A DNA stretch of 64,000 nucleotides from Saccharothrix sp. S26 (lineage in GTDB: Bacteria > Actinomycetota > Actinomycetes > Mycobacteriales > Pseudonocardiaceae). The DNA lies in NCBI RefSeq assembly GCF_021390395.1, contig NZ_JAJUWT010000029.1, positions 1-64,000 on the forward strand, read 5' to 3'. Made by a program: the position numbers and the translations under genes. A model generated the notes under the pieces. That model was not told the origin of the DNA. It ran no database searches and worked only from the letters and a program-made list of their open reading frames with translations. Below, one piece after another: positions 53,441 to 62,101 of this stretch (position 1 is its first letter; each line of letters begins with the position of its first letter).

Positions 53441-54853
53441 GTGAGCGGTGATCCCGAGAAACCCGACCATCCCGAGCGGGCGGCCGTGGCCGCGCACGCC
53501 GACGACTTCCTGATCGGCTTGCGCGAGTGGCTGGCGATCCCGTCGATCGGGGCCGACCCGGCGCACCACGGCGACGTGGCCGCCTCCGCGCACTGGCTGG
53601 CCAACGCGTTGCGCCGCGACGGGTGGCCCGACGTGCGGGTCTGGGACGAGGGACCGGCGCTGCCCGCCGTGTACGCGTGCTGGCCCGCCGCGGACCCGGA
53701 CGCGCCGACCGTGCTGGTCTACGGCCACCACGACGTGCAGCCGGTCGACCCGGTGGAGCAGTGGCAGCACCCGCCGTTCGAGGCGACGCTGGTCGGCGAG
53801 GAGCTGTTCGCGCGGGGTGCCAGCGACGACAAGGGGCAGGTCGCGATGCACCTGCTCGGGGTGAAGGCGCACCTGGCGGCGACCGGCGCGGCGCGGCCCG
53901 CGGTGACGCTGAAGCTGTTCGTGGAGGGCGAGGAGGAGTCCGGCTCGCCGCACCTGACGCGACTGCTGGACGACCACCGCGCCGACCTCTCGTGCGACCT
54001 GGTGGTGTTCACCGACACACCGCTTTACGCGCGTGACGCGCCGACCGTGTGCACGGGGCAGCGCGGGGTGTACGGGGCGGAGGTCGTGTTCACGGGCGGC
54101 ACGTCCGACGTGCACTCGGGGCGGGCCGGCGGCAGCGTGCCGAACCCGGCGACGGCGATCGCGCGGCTCGTCGCGGCGCTGCACGACGACGAGGGGCGCG
54201 TTCGGCTGCGTGACTTCTACGCCGACGTGGTCGAGCCCACCGAGGCCGAGCGAGCGGATTACGCGGCGCTGCCGTTCGACGAGGCCGTGTGGCTGGCGAA
54301 CTCGGGCGGTGCGCGGGCGGTGGCCGGTGAGACCGGGTGGTCGACCCTCGAACGGGTCTGGGTGCGGCCGACCGCCGAGGTCAACGGCATCCACGGCGGT
54401 TACACCGGGCCGGGGCTGAAGACGATCGTGCCCGCGCGGGCGTCGGTGAAGCTGTCGTTCCGGCTCGTGCCCGACCAGCGGCCGGAACGGGTGGCCGACT
54501 CGCTGCGGCTGTTCGTCGCCGAGCACACCCCGGCCGGGCTGCACGCCGAGGTGATCACCAGCGGTGACGGTGCGCCGCCCTACGCGGTGGACGTTTCCCA
54601 CCCGGCCGTGGGCGCGGTGCGTGACGCGGTGCAGGCCGCGTTGGAGCAGCCCGTCAGGTTCAGCCGGACGGGTGGCTCCGGCCCGGCGGCGTTGCTGCAC
54701 GGGTGGCTCGGCGTGCCGGTCGTGTACCTCGGCGCGACGTTGCCGGATGATCGGATCCACGCGCCGAACGAGCGCGTCGTCGTGCCGCAGCTCCTCCGCG
54801 GCGCCGAGGCCGCCGCCCGGCTGTGGCGGCTACTCCCCGAGAGGCTGTCATGA
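53441..54853 (+). CDS. M20 family metallopeptidase (dipeptidase)
   Basis: A 470-residue di-zinc exopeptidase of the M20/carnosinase-like group. Metal and catalytic motifs: VLVYGHHDVQPVDP (His, Asp), FARGASDDKGQ (bridging Asp), LFVEGEEESGSPHL (catalytic Glu and ligand Glu). The dimerisation lid (about 195-350) contains SDVHSGRAGG and VNGIHGGYTGPGLKTIVP. The C-terminal histidine ligand lies in DDRIHAPNE. GTG 53441 is the first start with family-like sequence behind it. The stop overlaps the potassium-channel start (ATGA). Confidence 0.92.
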   Translation: MSGDPEKPDHPERAAVAAHADDFLIGLREWLAIPSIGADPAHHGDVAASAHWLANALRRDGWPDVRVWDEGPALPAVYACWPAADPDAPTVLVYGHHDVQPVDPVEQWQHPPFEATLVGEELFARGASDDKGQVAMHLLGVKAHLAATGAARPAVTLKLFVEGEEESGSPHLTRLLDDHRADLSCDLVVFTDTPLYARDAPTVCTGQRGVYGAEVVFTGGTSDVHSGRAGGSVPNPATAIARLVAALHDDEGRVRLRDFYADVVEPTEAERADYAALPFDEAVWLANSGGARAVAGETGWSTLERVWVRPTAEVNGIHGGYTGPGLKTIVPARASVKLSFRLVPDQRPERVADSLRLFVAEHTPAGLHAEVITSGDGAPPYAVDVSHPAVGAVRDAVQAALEQPVRFSRTGGSGPAALLHGWLGVPVVYLGATLPDDRIHAPNERVVVPQLLRGAEAAARLWRLLPERLS

Positions 54854-55917
54854 TCCGCCGCACCAGCCCGGGGGAACCGCTCGCCGAGCGGCCCGGTCAC
54901 TCGCTCGTCGGCGTGATCAGGATGCCGGACACGGTGCAGAGCCCCGTCCGCGCCATCCTCAAACGGGTGATCGGCGCGCTCACCGCGCTGATGGCCGCCG
55001 TGCTGATCGTCTACCTCGACCGTGACGGCTACCGTGACGTCAACGAGGACGGCCTGTCCTTCCTGGACGCGGTGTACTACGCGACGGTGTCGCTCTCGAC
55101 CACCGGATACGGTGACATCACCCCCGCCAGCTCGTCGGCGCGGCTGGTCAACGTCCTGGTGATCACCCCCTTGCGGGTGCTGTTCCTGATCGTCCTGGTC
55201 GGTACGACCCTCGAAGTGCTCACCGAGCGTTCGCGGCAGGCGCTGCGCATCCAGAAGTGGAGGACCAAGGTGCGGGACCACGTGGTCGTCATCGGGTACG
55301 GCACCAAGGGCCGGTCCGCCGTCAGCGCCCTGATGGGCGACGGCGCCGAGCCGGGCTCGATCGTCGTCGTCGACACCACGCAGGAGGCCCTCGACGCCGC
55401 GTCCGCGATCGGCCTGGTCACCGTGCACGGCTCGGGGACCAGCAACGACGTGCTGCGCGTGGCGGGCGTCCCCCGGGCGCGGGCGGTCGTCGTGGCCGCG
55501 AACCGCGACGACACCGCCGTCCTGGTCACGCTCACCGCCCGCGAGCTCGCGCCGAAGGCCCAGATCGTCGCCTCGGTGCGGGAGCGGGAGAACGAGCACC
55601 TGCTCCGCCAGTCCGGCGCGGACTCGGTCGTGGTCTCCAGCGAAACCGCCGGCCGACTGCTGGGCATGGCCACCGCCACCCCGTCCGTGGTCGACATGGT
55701 GGAGGACCTGCTGACCCCCGACGCCGGCCTGGCCATCGCCGAACGCGACGTCGAGCCGTCCGAGATCGGGGGCTCGCCGCGTCACCTGCCGGACATAGTG
55801 CTGGGCGTGGTGCGTGACGGCACCCTCTACCGGGTGGACGCCCCGGAAGCCGACGCGGTGGAAGCCGGCGACCGCCTGCTCTACGTCAAGAAGGTCACCC
55901 CGCCGAAGGAAGCCTGA
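54850..55917 (+). CDS. potassium channel protein with TrkA-N/RCK domain (Rv3200c-like)
   Basis: A 355-residue channel subunit. Two membrane helices (about 40-58 and 93-120) flank the pore loop VSLSTTGYGDITP with the K+ selectivity filter TTGYGD. The cytosolic RCK domain has VVVIGYGTKGRSAVSAL, an NAD-binding GxGxxG, then a TrkA-C domain (LPDIVLGVVRDGTLYRV). Its position after adnAB corresponds to Rv3200c. The gene ends two bases before the convergent histidine-kinase stop. Confidence 0.92.
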   Translation: MIRRTSPGEPLAERPGHSLVGVIRMPDTVQSPVRAILKRVIGALTALMAAVLIVYLDRDGYRDVNEDGLSFLDAVYYATVSLSTTGYGDITPASSSARLVNVLVITPLRVLFLIVLVGTTLEVLTERSRQALRIQKWRTKVRDHVVVIGYGTKGRSAVSALMGDGAEPGSIVVVDTTQEALDAASAIGLVTVHGSGTSNDVLRVAGVPRARAVVVAANRDDTAVLVTLTARELAPKAQIVASVRERENEHLLRQSGADSVVVSSETAGRLLGMATATPSVVDMVEDLLTPDAGLAIAERDVEPSEIGGSPRHLPDIVLGVVRDGTLYRVDAPEADAVEAGDRLLYVKKVTPPKEA

Positions 55918-55919
55918 CC

Positions 55920-57410
55920 TCAGTCGACCAACGGGATCCGCACCTCGAACACCGCCCCACCCACCTCGGGCCGCGCAGCACCCTCACCCCGCACGCCGTC
56001 GGCCGGTTCGGGGTCGCGGACTGCATCGCCCGCCGAACCCGGCCGCGCGGCGCGGGCGCTGTCCACGTCCTCGGACGGCTCGTCCGTGGGCATGACGGCA
56101 GCCCCGCCGTGCCGCGCGACGTCGGTGGCCGACCCCGCCACCGACCCGCTCGGCGCAGGCGACTCCTCCCTGCTCGCCGGATGGCGGTTGGGCGGGACGC
56201 AGGACAGCTCGCCGCCGTGAGCGCGGACCACGCCACGGGCGATCGGCAGGCCGAGGCCCGAGCCGCCGGAGCGTTGGTCCCTCGCCTCGTCCAGCCGGAC
56301 CAGCCGGTCGAAGATGCGTTCCCGGTCCTGCGGCGGCACACCGGGCCCGTTGTCGGACACGGTGAGCAGCGCGAAGCTGCCCGCCGTCGACACCCGCAGC
56401 CGCACGCGACCCGACGGGCCGGTGGCCTGGCGGGCGTTGTCGGCCAGGTTCGCCAGCACCTGGGCCAGCCGTTGCGGGTCACCGGACACGAACGCCGACT
56501 CGCCCTCCGCTGCAATGTCGAACTCCGGCGCGACCAACCGCGTCCGCCCCACCTCGGCCTCGGCCAACGCCAGCAGGTCGACCCGTTCCCGGTGCAGTTC
56601 CAGACCGGCCTCGATGCGTGCCAGCGCCAACAGGTCGTCCACCAGCCGCCCGGCCCGCCGCGACTCGCGCACCAGCAGCAGGTTCAACCGCTCCCGCTCC
56701 TCGGCGCTCGCGGTCTGCATCAGGGCCTCCGCGACCGCCTGCACGCCCGCGATGGGTGTCCTCAGCTCGTGCGCCGCGTCGGCCACGAACCGCTTCGTCC
56801 GCTCCTCCGATCCCTCCAACGAGTCCAACATGTCGTCGAACGCGGCCGCCGTCCGACCGAGTTCGTTGTCCGCCCGCGACGGGTTGAGCCGGTAGCCCCG
56901 GTTGCCGCGCGCGATCGAACGGGCCAGCGTGGTCATGGCGTCCAACGGTGCCAACGCCCGCCGCACCACCAGCACCATGGCACCGACCGTCACCGCCAGC
57001 GCGCCGACCCCGACCAGCAACAACAGCCGCCGCAGCCTGGCCTGCGCCGCCGTGATGACCGACGACTCGGCGTACACGGTGATGGTCGACCCGTCGACCA
57101 ACTGCCTGTTGACTTCGTTCGCCACCTCCTCGTCCGGCGCGTTCCCGAACACCGTCCCGTCCGGCATGACCAGCCGGACCTCCACACCCCGGCCTTCCAG
57201 CCGGTTCACCAGGTCCGCCCCGCGCACCCGCTGCTTGACCAACTGCTGCGCCACCCGCGCCTTCTCCAGCAACGCGGTGTCGACGTCCCGCTTGGACTGC
57301 GCCGCGAACAACGCGTCCACCAACAACACGACCCCGACCAGCACGACGCCGAGCACACCGATCGCGGACAGCGTGACCCGTCGACGCAGCGAGACGGTCC
57401 GCAAGCTCAC
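55920..57410 (-). CDS. two-component sensor histidine kinase with C-terminal insertion
   Basis: A 496-residue membrane kinase. TM1 about 15-33, an extracytoplasmic sensor of ~90 residues, TM2 about 128-150, HAMP (to ~200), then the H-box FVADAAHELRTP with phospho-accepting H214, N-box NLADNARQATG, G1 SDNGPGVPP and G2 SGGSGLGLPIARGV. The catalytic domain normally ends soon after GGEL with FEVRIPL. Here about 77 disordered residues (407-483, rich in P, E, D, S, A) separate them. GTG 57410 overlaps the regulator stop (GTGA). Confidence 0.92.
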   Translation of the reverse strand: MSLRTVSLRRRVTLSAIGVLGVVLVGVVLLVDALFAAQSKRDVDTALLEKARVAQQLVKQRVRGADLVNRLEGRGVEVRLVMPDGTVFGNAPDEEVANEVNRQLVDGSTITVYAESSVITAAQARLRRLLLLVGVGALAVTVGAMVLVVRRALAPLDAMTTLARSIARGNRGYRLNPSRADNELGRTAAAFDDMLDSLEGSEERTKRFVADAAHELRTPIAGVQAVAEALMQTASAEERERLNLLLVRESRRAGRLVDDLLALARIEAGLELHRERVDLLALAEAEVGRTRLVAPEFDIAAEGESAFVSGDPQRLAQVLANLADNARQATGPSGRVRLRVSTAGSFALLTVSDNGPGVPPQDRERIFDRLVRLDEARDQRSGGSGLGLPIARGVVRAHGGELSCVPPNRHPASREESPAPSGSVAGSATDVARHGGAAVMPTDEPSEDVDSARAARPGSAGDAVRDPEPADGVRGEGAARPEVGGAVFEVRIPLVD

Positions 57411-58090
57411 GTCTCGTCCGCCCTGAGCACGTAGCCGAGCCCGCGCACGGTGTGCAGCAACCGCGGCCCGTGCTCCTCCAACTTCCGGCGCAGGGCGCTG
57501 ACGTGCACCTCCACCAGGTTCGGGTCGTAGTCCTCGTAACCCCACACCGCCGTGAGGATCTGCGTCTTGCCCACGACCCGCCCCCGCTGCGCGGCCAGGT
57601 ACCGGAGCAGCCGCAGCTCGGTGGCGGTCAACTCGATCACCATGTCACCGCGCAGCACGACCGCCGAGTCGGCGTCCACCACCAGGTCGCCGATCTGCAC
57701 CGTGGACGGTGTGCGCCCCAACCGCCGCAGCACCGCGCTCACCCGTGCGACCAACTCCGCGAGCACGAACGGCTTCACCACGTAGTCGTCCGCACCCCGG
57801 TCGAGCCCTCGCAGGCGGTCGGACACCCCGTCCCGAGCGGTCAACATCACCACCCCGGCCCCACAGGTCCGCCTGATGACCTCCAGGAGCATGAAGCCGT
57901 CCCGCCCGGGCAGCATCACGTCGAGCACCACCAGGTCCGGCCGGAACCGGACCAGCTCCCCTTCGAGGTCACGACCGTCCGGCCGGACCTGCACCTGGTA
58001 ACCCGCATCCCGCAAAGCGGAACCGACCGCGGCGGCGATCGCCTCCGCGTCCTCGATCACCAGCACTCTGGCAGCAGTCGACACCTCCAT
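57407..58090 (-). CDS. OmpR-family response regulator
   Basis: A 227-residue regulator. The receiver domain has acidic pocket E13/D14, phospho-acceptor D57 (VVLDVMLPGRDGF), T84 and K106 (VVKPF). The C-terminal winged helix contains ELTATELRLLRYLAAQRGRVVGKTQILTAVWG and HVSALRRKLEEHGPRLLHTVRGLGYVL. ATG 58090 is the likely start; GTG 58084 is an alternative. The open frame continues upstream for 480 codons, but that sequence is low-complexity and not part of the protein. First gene of the two-component operon. Confidence 0.92.
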   Translation of the reverse strand: MEVSTAARVLVIEDAEAIAAAVGSALRDAGYQVQVRPDGRDLEGELVRFRPDLVVLDVMLPGRDGFMLLEVIRRTCGAGVVMLTARDGVSDRLRGLDRGADDYVVKPFVLAELVARVSAVLRRLGRTPSTVQIGDLVVDADSAVVLRGDMVIELTATELRLLRYLAAQRGRVVGKTQILTAVWGYEDYDPNLVEVHVSALRRKLEEHGPRLLHTVRGLGYVLRADET

Positions 58091-58385
58091 ATTCTGCGTC
58101 GCGTCGCTTAGCACAGCCGTGAAGCCGGTGGATGTGCCGGACTTGGGGCCGACCTCCCTCGACATGGGCGCGGACGGGGGAGGCCGGCCGCTTGTGGGGC
58201 CCGGCCACGTGCCGGTGGCGAGCGGCCGGCGTGGACGCGGGAATTCGGATCGATGTGGATGGGCACGGGCCGACATGGCCGACCTCGCGGTCTTGCGATC
58301 GGCCGGGTGGGGCGGGGTCCGGCCGGGTTTGGCAGCCGAAGTCTGGGCAGCCGTTGGGCCGCCGGCGGTGGGCGGATGTGGTCGG

Positions 58386-58985
58386 GCGGCTGGACCGGGG
58401 CTGATGCTGTCGGCGGGTGCGGCCAAGGGCTGGTTTTGGTCGGCGGCCTCGGCTGGGCCGGGCCCGGGTTGCGGTGTGTGGGTTGCGGTGTGTGGGTTGG
58501 GTGGCTGGACCGGGGCTGGTTCGGGCGGTGGCAGCGGCTGAAGGAGTACCGGTGAGACGGCTGCCGCGGTCTTGGCCCTGGTGGTGACGGCGGCGTGCGC
58601 GCCGGTGCCCAGCGGCGCGCCGCCGATCGGGTGGTTCGCCGGGCCCGCCGCGGCCGGCCGACGCGGTGGAGCTGACCGCACCGCCCAGCACGGCCGACGT
58701 GCCGCCGTCGTCGTGCGACCCGAGGGCGAGCCGGCGCCCGACCGGGCTTGCTGTTGGTGGGTGCGGCCAGGGGTCGGTTTTGGTCGGCGGCCTTGGCTAG
58801 GGCCGGGCGTGGGCTTGCGGTGCGTGGGTTGGGTGGTTGGGCGGCTGCGGCCGGGTTGGGCGGCTGGACCAGGGCTGGTGCTGTTGGCGGGTGCGGCCGG
58901 GGGCGGGCTTCGGTCGGTGACCTTTGGCTGGGACCGGTCCCGGGCTGCGGGTGTGGGTGGCTGGGTGCTACGGCGGGTTGGGCGG
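58386..58985 (+). repeat. degenerate ~120-bp direct repeats
   Basis: Three related units are at about 58386-58501, 58739-58859 and 58860-58985. All share a core like GCTGTTGGCGGGTGCGGCC, then GGTTTTGGTCGGCGGCC and GGCTGGGCCGGGC, and units 1 and 3 begin CGGCTGGACC. A partial fourth start is at 58503. Inside unit 1, the 14-mer GGTTGCGGTGTGTG is perfectly duplicated in tandem (58467-58480, 58481-58494). Read in reverse, the units encode QPPNP- and AADQN-PLAAP-type repeats. Confidence 0.65.
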
Positions 58986-59127
58986 GCCCAACCGTGGCGG
59001 GCGTTGGTGGGCGAGCTCGGCTGGGACTGGCGTTGGTGGTTGACCTCCTTCGGGCTGGGGCGAGGGCTCGGCTGCGGGAGTGGGGCGGGTGCGCCATCGG
59101 GATGGAGCCTGGAATGGGAAGTGCGCG

Positions 59128-59343
59128 TCAGGGCGGCGGTGGTCGGCCGAGGTGGCCCGGTCGTGGGCGTGGCGGCCTCAGGCGAGGCCGGCTGGTCCAA
59201 GGCCGGAGATCTCGCCGTGGTGCTCGGTGAGGCATCCGGCGACGGGCGCGAAGTCGGGCTTGGAGTCGGATGGGGTCGGAGTGCTTGGGGGTGAGAGGCA
59301 TGGGTCCAGTGTCGAACAGGAGTTCGAGGGTGGGCAAGATCAC
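59128..59343 (-). pseudogene. possible 5' remnant of an SOS-linked gene (copy 1)
   Basis: GTG 59343 on the reverse strand reads VILPTLELLFDTGPMPLTPK, which aligns with VILRHVEQQFDNGAIPQHEP encoded by the plus-strand copy at 63759. The palindrome lies over the codons for E-L-L-F. After about 25 residues the frame becomes arginine/proline-rich and loses character. In mycobacteria, 13E12/DUF222-HNH family genes carry LexA boxes at or near their 5' ends, so a remnant of such a gene is a reasonable guess, not an identification. Confidence 0.3.
59312..59327. promoter_or_regulatory. perfect LexA-type box (copy 1)
   Basis: TCGAAC-AGGA-GTTCGA matches the mycobacterial SOS-box consensus TCGAAC-N4-GTTCGA at all twelve defined positions. 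It is part of a ~55-bp element (59300-59353) repeated in reverse orientation at 63749-63803. Confidence 0.65.
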
Positions 59344-59423
59344 GATCGAGTGATGTTTGGGCGCGTCGTCCACCGCCACGGCCCGCACGACAACCCGCCG
59401 CGCCGTCTGCGACCATCCACGCT

Positions 59424-59861
59424 GTGGCGGTTCCGCGAAGCCCGGTCAGGTGGGCGTTGGTGCTGCTGGTCGTGGGCCTGCTGGCCGTCGCGGCAGCGGT
59501 CGCGTTGTGGTGGCCGCGCACGTCCACCCAGGCCCAACGGGTCACCGCCACCGTCGTCGAACCGGCCTCCTGCGGCGACGCCGACGCTTACGACCGGGTC
59601 GAACTGACGATCGGTGACCGGACGCACACGGCCAAGCTCGACGGCTGCGGCCACCAGCCGAACGAGGTGGTGGAAGTCGTCGTCCCCGCCGACACCGACG
59701 GCGAGTTCACCGTCCAAGCCGCTGCCGCCGCACCCGCGGGCGTGCCGTTCGAGATCAGGTTGGCCACGTTGCTGATGTGCCTGAGCGGCCTCGCCGGCGG
59801 CCTCTACGCCTACCTGCTGACCAGGCGTTCTCAGCCCACGTCCTCCGCCGAAGCCGCGTAG
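59424..59861 (+). CDS. hypothetical two-pass membrane protein
   Basis: A 145-residue protein with a hydrophobic N-terminal helix (VRWALVLLVVGLLAVAAAVAL), an exported beta-rich domain of about 80 residues with two cysteines (PASCGDADAY, LDGCGHQPNEV), and a second helix near the C-terminus (IRLATLLMCLSGLAGGLYAYL). This layout resembles DUF3592-type membrane proteins but I do not assign it firmly. GTG 59424 is the start; the 3' end overlaps the convergent metallopeptidase by 31 bp. Confidence 0.65.
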   Translation: MAVPRSPVRWALVLLVVGLLAVAAAVALWWPRTSTQAQRVTATVVEPASCGDADAYDRVELTIGDRTHTAKLDGCGHQPNEVVEVVVPADTDGEFTVQAAAAAPAGVPFEIRLATLLMCLSGLAGGLYAYLLTRRSQPTSSAEAA

Positions 59862-60730
59862 GTGTTGCACGAGGTCGTCACGCCCGACGTGAACCCGAGC
59901 GACGCCCACTCGGACTGGTTGTCCGGGCTGCCGTGGGCGTTCTTCTCCGGCGGCTCCTTCACGGCGTACTGGAAGTCGTCCGCCGCCTCCTGAGCCAACC
60001 CGGACCCGAGCGACTCGGACGCCGCCACCAGGAACATCCCGGCGAAGCAGTTGGCCTGCAGCTCGATCCGCCGCGACATCTCCAGCCCGGCCGGCGTTTC
60101 CTCGCCCGCGGCGACGAGCTTGCTGTCCGCGGCGCGCAACATGCCGGTCAACGCCTGCACGTGGTGCCCGTACTCGTGCGCCAACGTCGCCAGGTGCGAC
60201 CCCGCGCGCTCGCCGCCGCCGTTGTCACGCAGCCGCCGCGTGGGCATGTAGATGGTCCTGTTGCGCCCGCAGTAGTACGCGACCGCCTCGCTCTCCGCGG
60301 GCGCCGAGCCGCACGGCCCCTCGGCCAGGTCCGGCGACGTGTCCAGCGCGGGCGGGTCGAACGGCAGGTTCGCCTGCTCCAGCGCCGGCCGCCACGCCTG
60401 GTCCAGGCACAGCACCCCGGCCTTGTAGTAGGACGCCAGCTCCGCGTCCGACACCCCGAACCCCGGCAACGCGCACGTCACGACGGGCAGCCGAACGGGC
60501 GTGGTGAGCAGCGGGTGGTCGGCCAGCCGGTGCACGGCACGCGGCCGCGGCGCCTCGGTCTCGGTGGTCTGGGTGCCGGTCACGCCCGGCGCGGCCACCG
60601 CGCGGCCGTTGACCCGGCGGGACGTCTCGAGCTGCGTGATGCCGCCGAGGCCCAACACGCACAACACGATCAACGAGAACACGCCGATGAGGACGATCGG
60701 GTTGTTCTTGGGCTCCTCGGGCGTGTGCAC
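59831..60730 (-). CDS. neutral zinc metallopeptidase-like protein (copy 1)
   Basis: A 299-residue membrane-anchored protein. A short cytosolic N-terminus precedes one membrane helix (about 11-32) and a linker. The extracellular YpfJ-like domain has TLAHEYGHHVQALTG, with the HExxH zinc motif, and downstream RRIELQANCFAGMFL, whose Glu is the likely third ligand. Six or more cysteines could form disulfides (VTCALPG, VLCLDQ, GPCGS, YYCGRN, TSCNTY). It is a tandem paralogue of the next gene, 15 bases away. Confidence 0.85.
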   Translation of the reverse strand: MHTPEEPKNNPIVLIGVFSLIVLCVLGLGGITQLETSRRVNGRAVAAPGVTGTQTTETEAPRPRAVHRLADHPLLTTPVRLPVVTCALPGFGVSDAELASYYKAGVLCLDQAWRPALEQANLPFDPPALDTSPDLAEGPCGSAPAESEAVAYYCGRNRTIYMPTRRLRDNGGGERAGSHLATLAHEYGHHVQALTGMLRAADSKLVAAGEETPAGLEMSRRIELQANCFAGMFLVAASESLGSGLAQEAADDFQYAVKEPPEKNAHGSPDNQSEWASLGFTSGVTTSCNTYAASAEDVG

Positions 60731-60745
60731 GGTCCTCCAGTCGGG

Positions 60746-62026
60746 TCAGCTGACGTCCGCCGCGCTCGCCACCCAAGTGTTGCACGCGCTCGTCTCGTTG
60801 TTTTTGAACCCGTGGTTGACCCACGCGGCGTTGCGCTCGGGCGCGCCGTGGTCCCGGTTGGGGTAGATCGGGTAGTCGCCGCGGTTGCCCGCGTCGGTCA
60901 GGGCCACCGAGATGACGTCCGCGGGGATCGCGCCGTGCGACAGCGGCGCCAGCGTCATCCCGCCGAAGCACGTGGCTTGCAGCTCTTTGCGGCGGTTCAG
61001 GTCGAGGCCCTCGGGGGTGTCCCAGCCGCCCTTCTCGTACTGCGCCTGGCTGGACGCGCGCAGGATGCCGGAGAGCCACTGGATGTGGTGGCCGTACTCG
61101 TGCGCGAGCTGGCCCAGGTACTTGCCCGGGTGGTTGGGGTTGGCCGAGCCCTGCTCGTTGGCGTAGTGGTTCGGCGTCCAGTAGATCGTGCCGTCGCAGT
61201 ACATGGCGGTGCGGTCGGGGCCCATGTTGCCGCACGTGTTGGTGATCTGGGACGTCACCATGACCAGCTCGACCGGCTGGTAGGGCAGGTTCGCGCGCTC
61301 GAACGACGGCTTCCACATCGCCTCGATGCACGGCAGCGCGGCCCGGAGGAACCGGTCCTGGCCGGCGGGCGAGTAGTCCATCGCCGGCAGGGGGCAGCCG
61401 TCGATGTTGAACGCGCCGAGGCCGGCGGCGTGGATCGGGTTGTCACCGAGCGTGATGCTGGCCTTGGGGCCAGCCTTCGGCGTGTTGGTGGACGTGGATC
61501 GCCTGCTGCTGCTCTCGGTGGTGGTCGTCGTCGTGGTGGTCGTGGTGGTGGTGGGTTCGGGCGTGTACGTGTAGCTCGCGTACCCGGCGTTGCCCGAGTC
61601 GCTCGCTTCCTTGGAACCGCTGGTCGCGGCCACGATGCCGATCGTGGCGACGCCCAGCACGAGGAAGCCGACGACCAGCACGGCCACCAGCGGGCCCTTG
61701 CTCTTCTGCCGCGGCAGCGGCGGGTACGGGTTCGGCGCGGGGCCCCACCCCTGGGGCGGTCCGGGCGGCGGCCCCCAGTTCACGGGCGGCGGCTGCGGCG
61801 GGGCCATCGGCGGTCGCGTCACGGGCGGCTGACCGGGCCACGGCTGCTGCTGGGGGTACTGCGGCTGGGGGTACGGCTGGGGTTGCGGGCCGGTCTGCGG
61901 CGGCTGCTGCGCGGGCCACTGCCGGGTCGGCTGGGGCTGCTGCTGGGGGTGCAGCGGGGCGGGCATCGGTGGCGGCCCGACCGGTCGCGGCGGTGGCCAG
62001 CCACCCGGTGGCGGTGGTTGCGTCAT
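60746..62026 (-). CDS. neutral zinc metallopeptidase-like protein (copy 2) with Pro/Gln-rich N-terminus
   Basis: A 426-residue paralogue of the preceding entry. The first ~125 residues are proline/glutamine/glycine-rich and cytosolic. A membrane helix (VAVLVVGFLVLGVATIGIVAAT) and a threonine-rich linker (TTTTTTTTTTTT) follow. The protease-like domain has LAHEYGHHIQWLSG and RRKELQATCFGGMTLAP. Cysteine spacing matches copy 1 (GCPLP, LPCIEA, NTCGNM, YCDGTIY, SACNTW). The shared operon and conserved cysteines suggest two cooperating exported proteases. ATG 62026 is divergent from the DUF2207 gene. Confidence 0.85.
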   Translation of the reverse strand: MTQPPPPGGWPPPRPVGPPPMPAPLHPQQQPQPTRQWPAQQPPQTGPQPQPYPQPQYPQQQPWPGQPPVTRPPMAPPQPPPVNWGPPPGPPQGWGPAPNPYPPLPRQKSKGPLVAVLVVGFLVLGVATIGIVAATSGSKEASDSGNAGYASYTYTPEPTTTTTTTTTTTTESSSRRSTSTNTPKAGPKASITLGDNPIHAAGLGAFNIDGCPLPAMDYSPAGQDRFLRAALPCIEAMWKPSFERANLPYQPVELVMVTSQITNTCGNMGPDRTAMYCDGTIYWTPNHYANEQGSANPNHPGKYLGQLAHEYGHHIQWLSGILRASSQAQYEKGGWDTPEGLDLNRRKELQATCFGGMTLAPLSHGAIPADVISVALTDAGNRGDYPIYPNRDHGAPERNAAWVNHGFKNNETSACNTWVASAADVS

Positions 62027-62101
62027 CGCTGGTCGTCCCCCATATCGCGGATGCCCGAATCAGCACAAGAGCTTAGGGGAACTCCGCTATTCTCCGCGGC
62101 C

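Larger units (their letters stand above)
58091..59423. other. 1.3-kb gene-poor stretch between the two-component operon and DUF2207 region
   Basis: Long open frames exist on both strands, but they encode proline/alanine/arginine-rich or glycine/tryptophan/valine-rich sequence without any domain. The stretch contains degenerate repeats (58386-58985), an interrupting segment at 58504-58738 that looks like worn coding sequence in the reverse direction (GGTSAVLGGAVSSTASAG), and the LexA-type element at 59300-59353. I read it as a decaying accessory region. Confidence 0.5.

Noticed and set aside
57407..59551. Response regulator with a 480-residue N-terminal extension
   Set aside because: The extension is Pro/Ala/Arg low-complexity read from the repeat region; the regulator is complete from ATG 58090.
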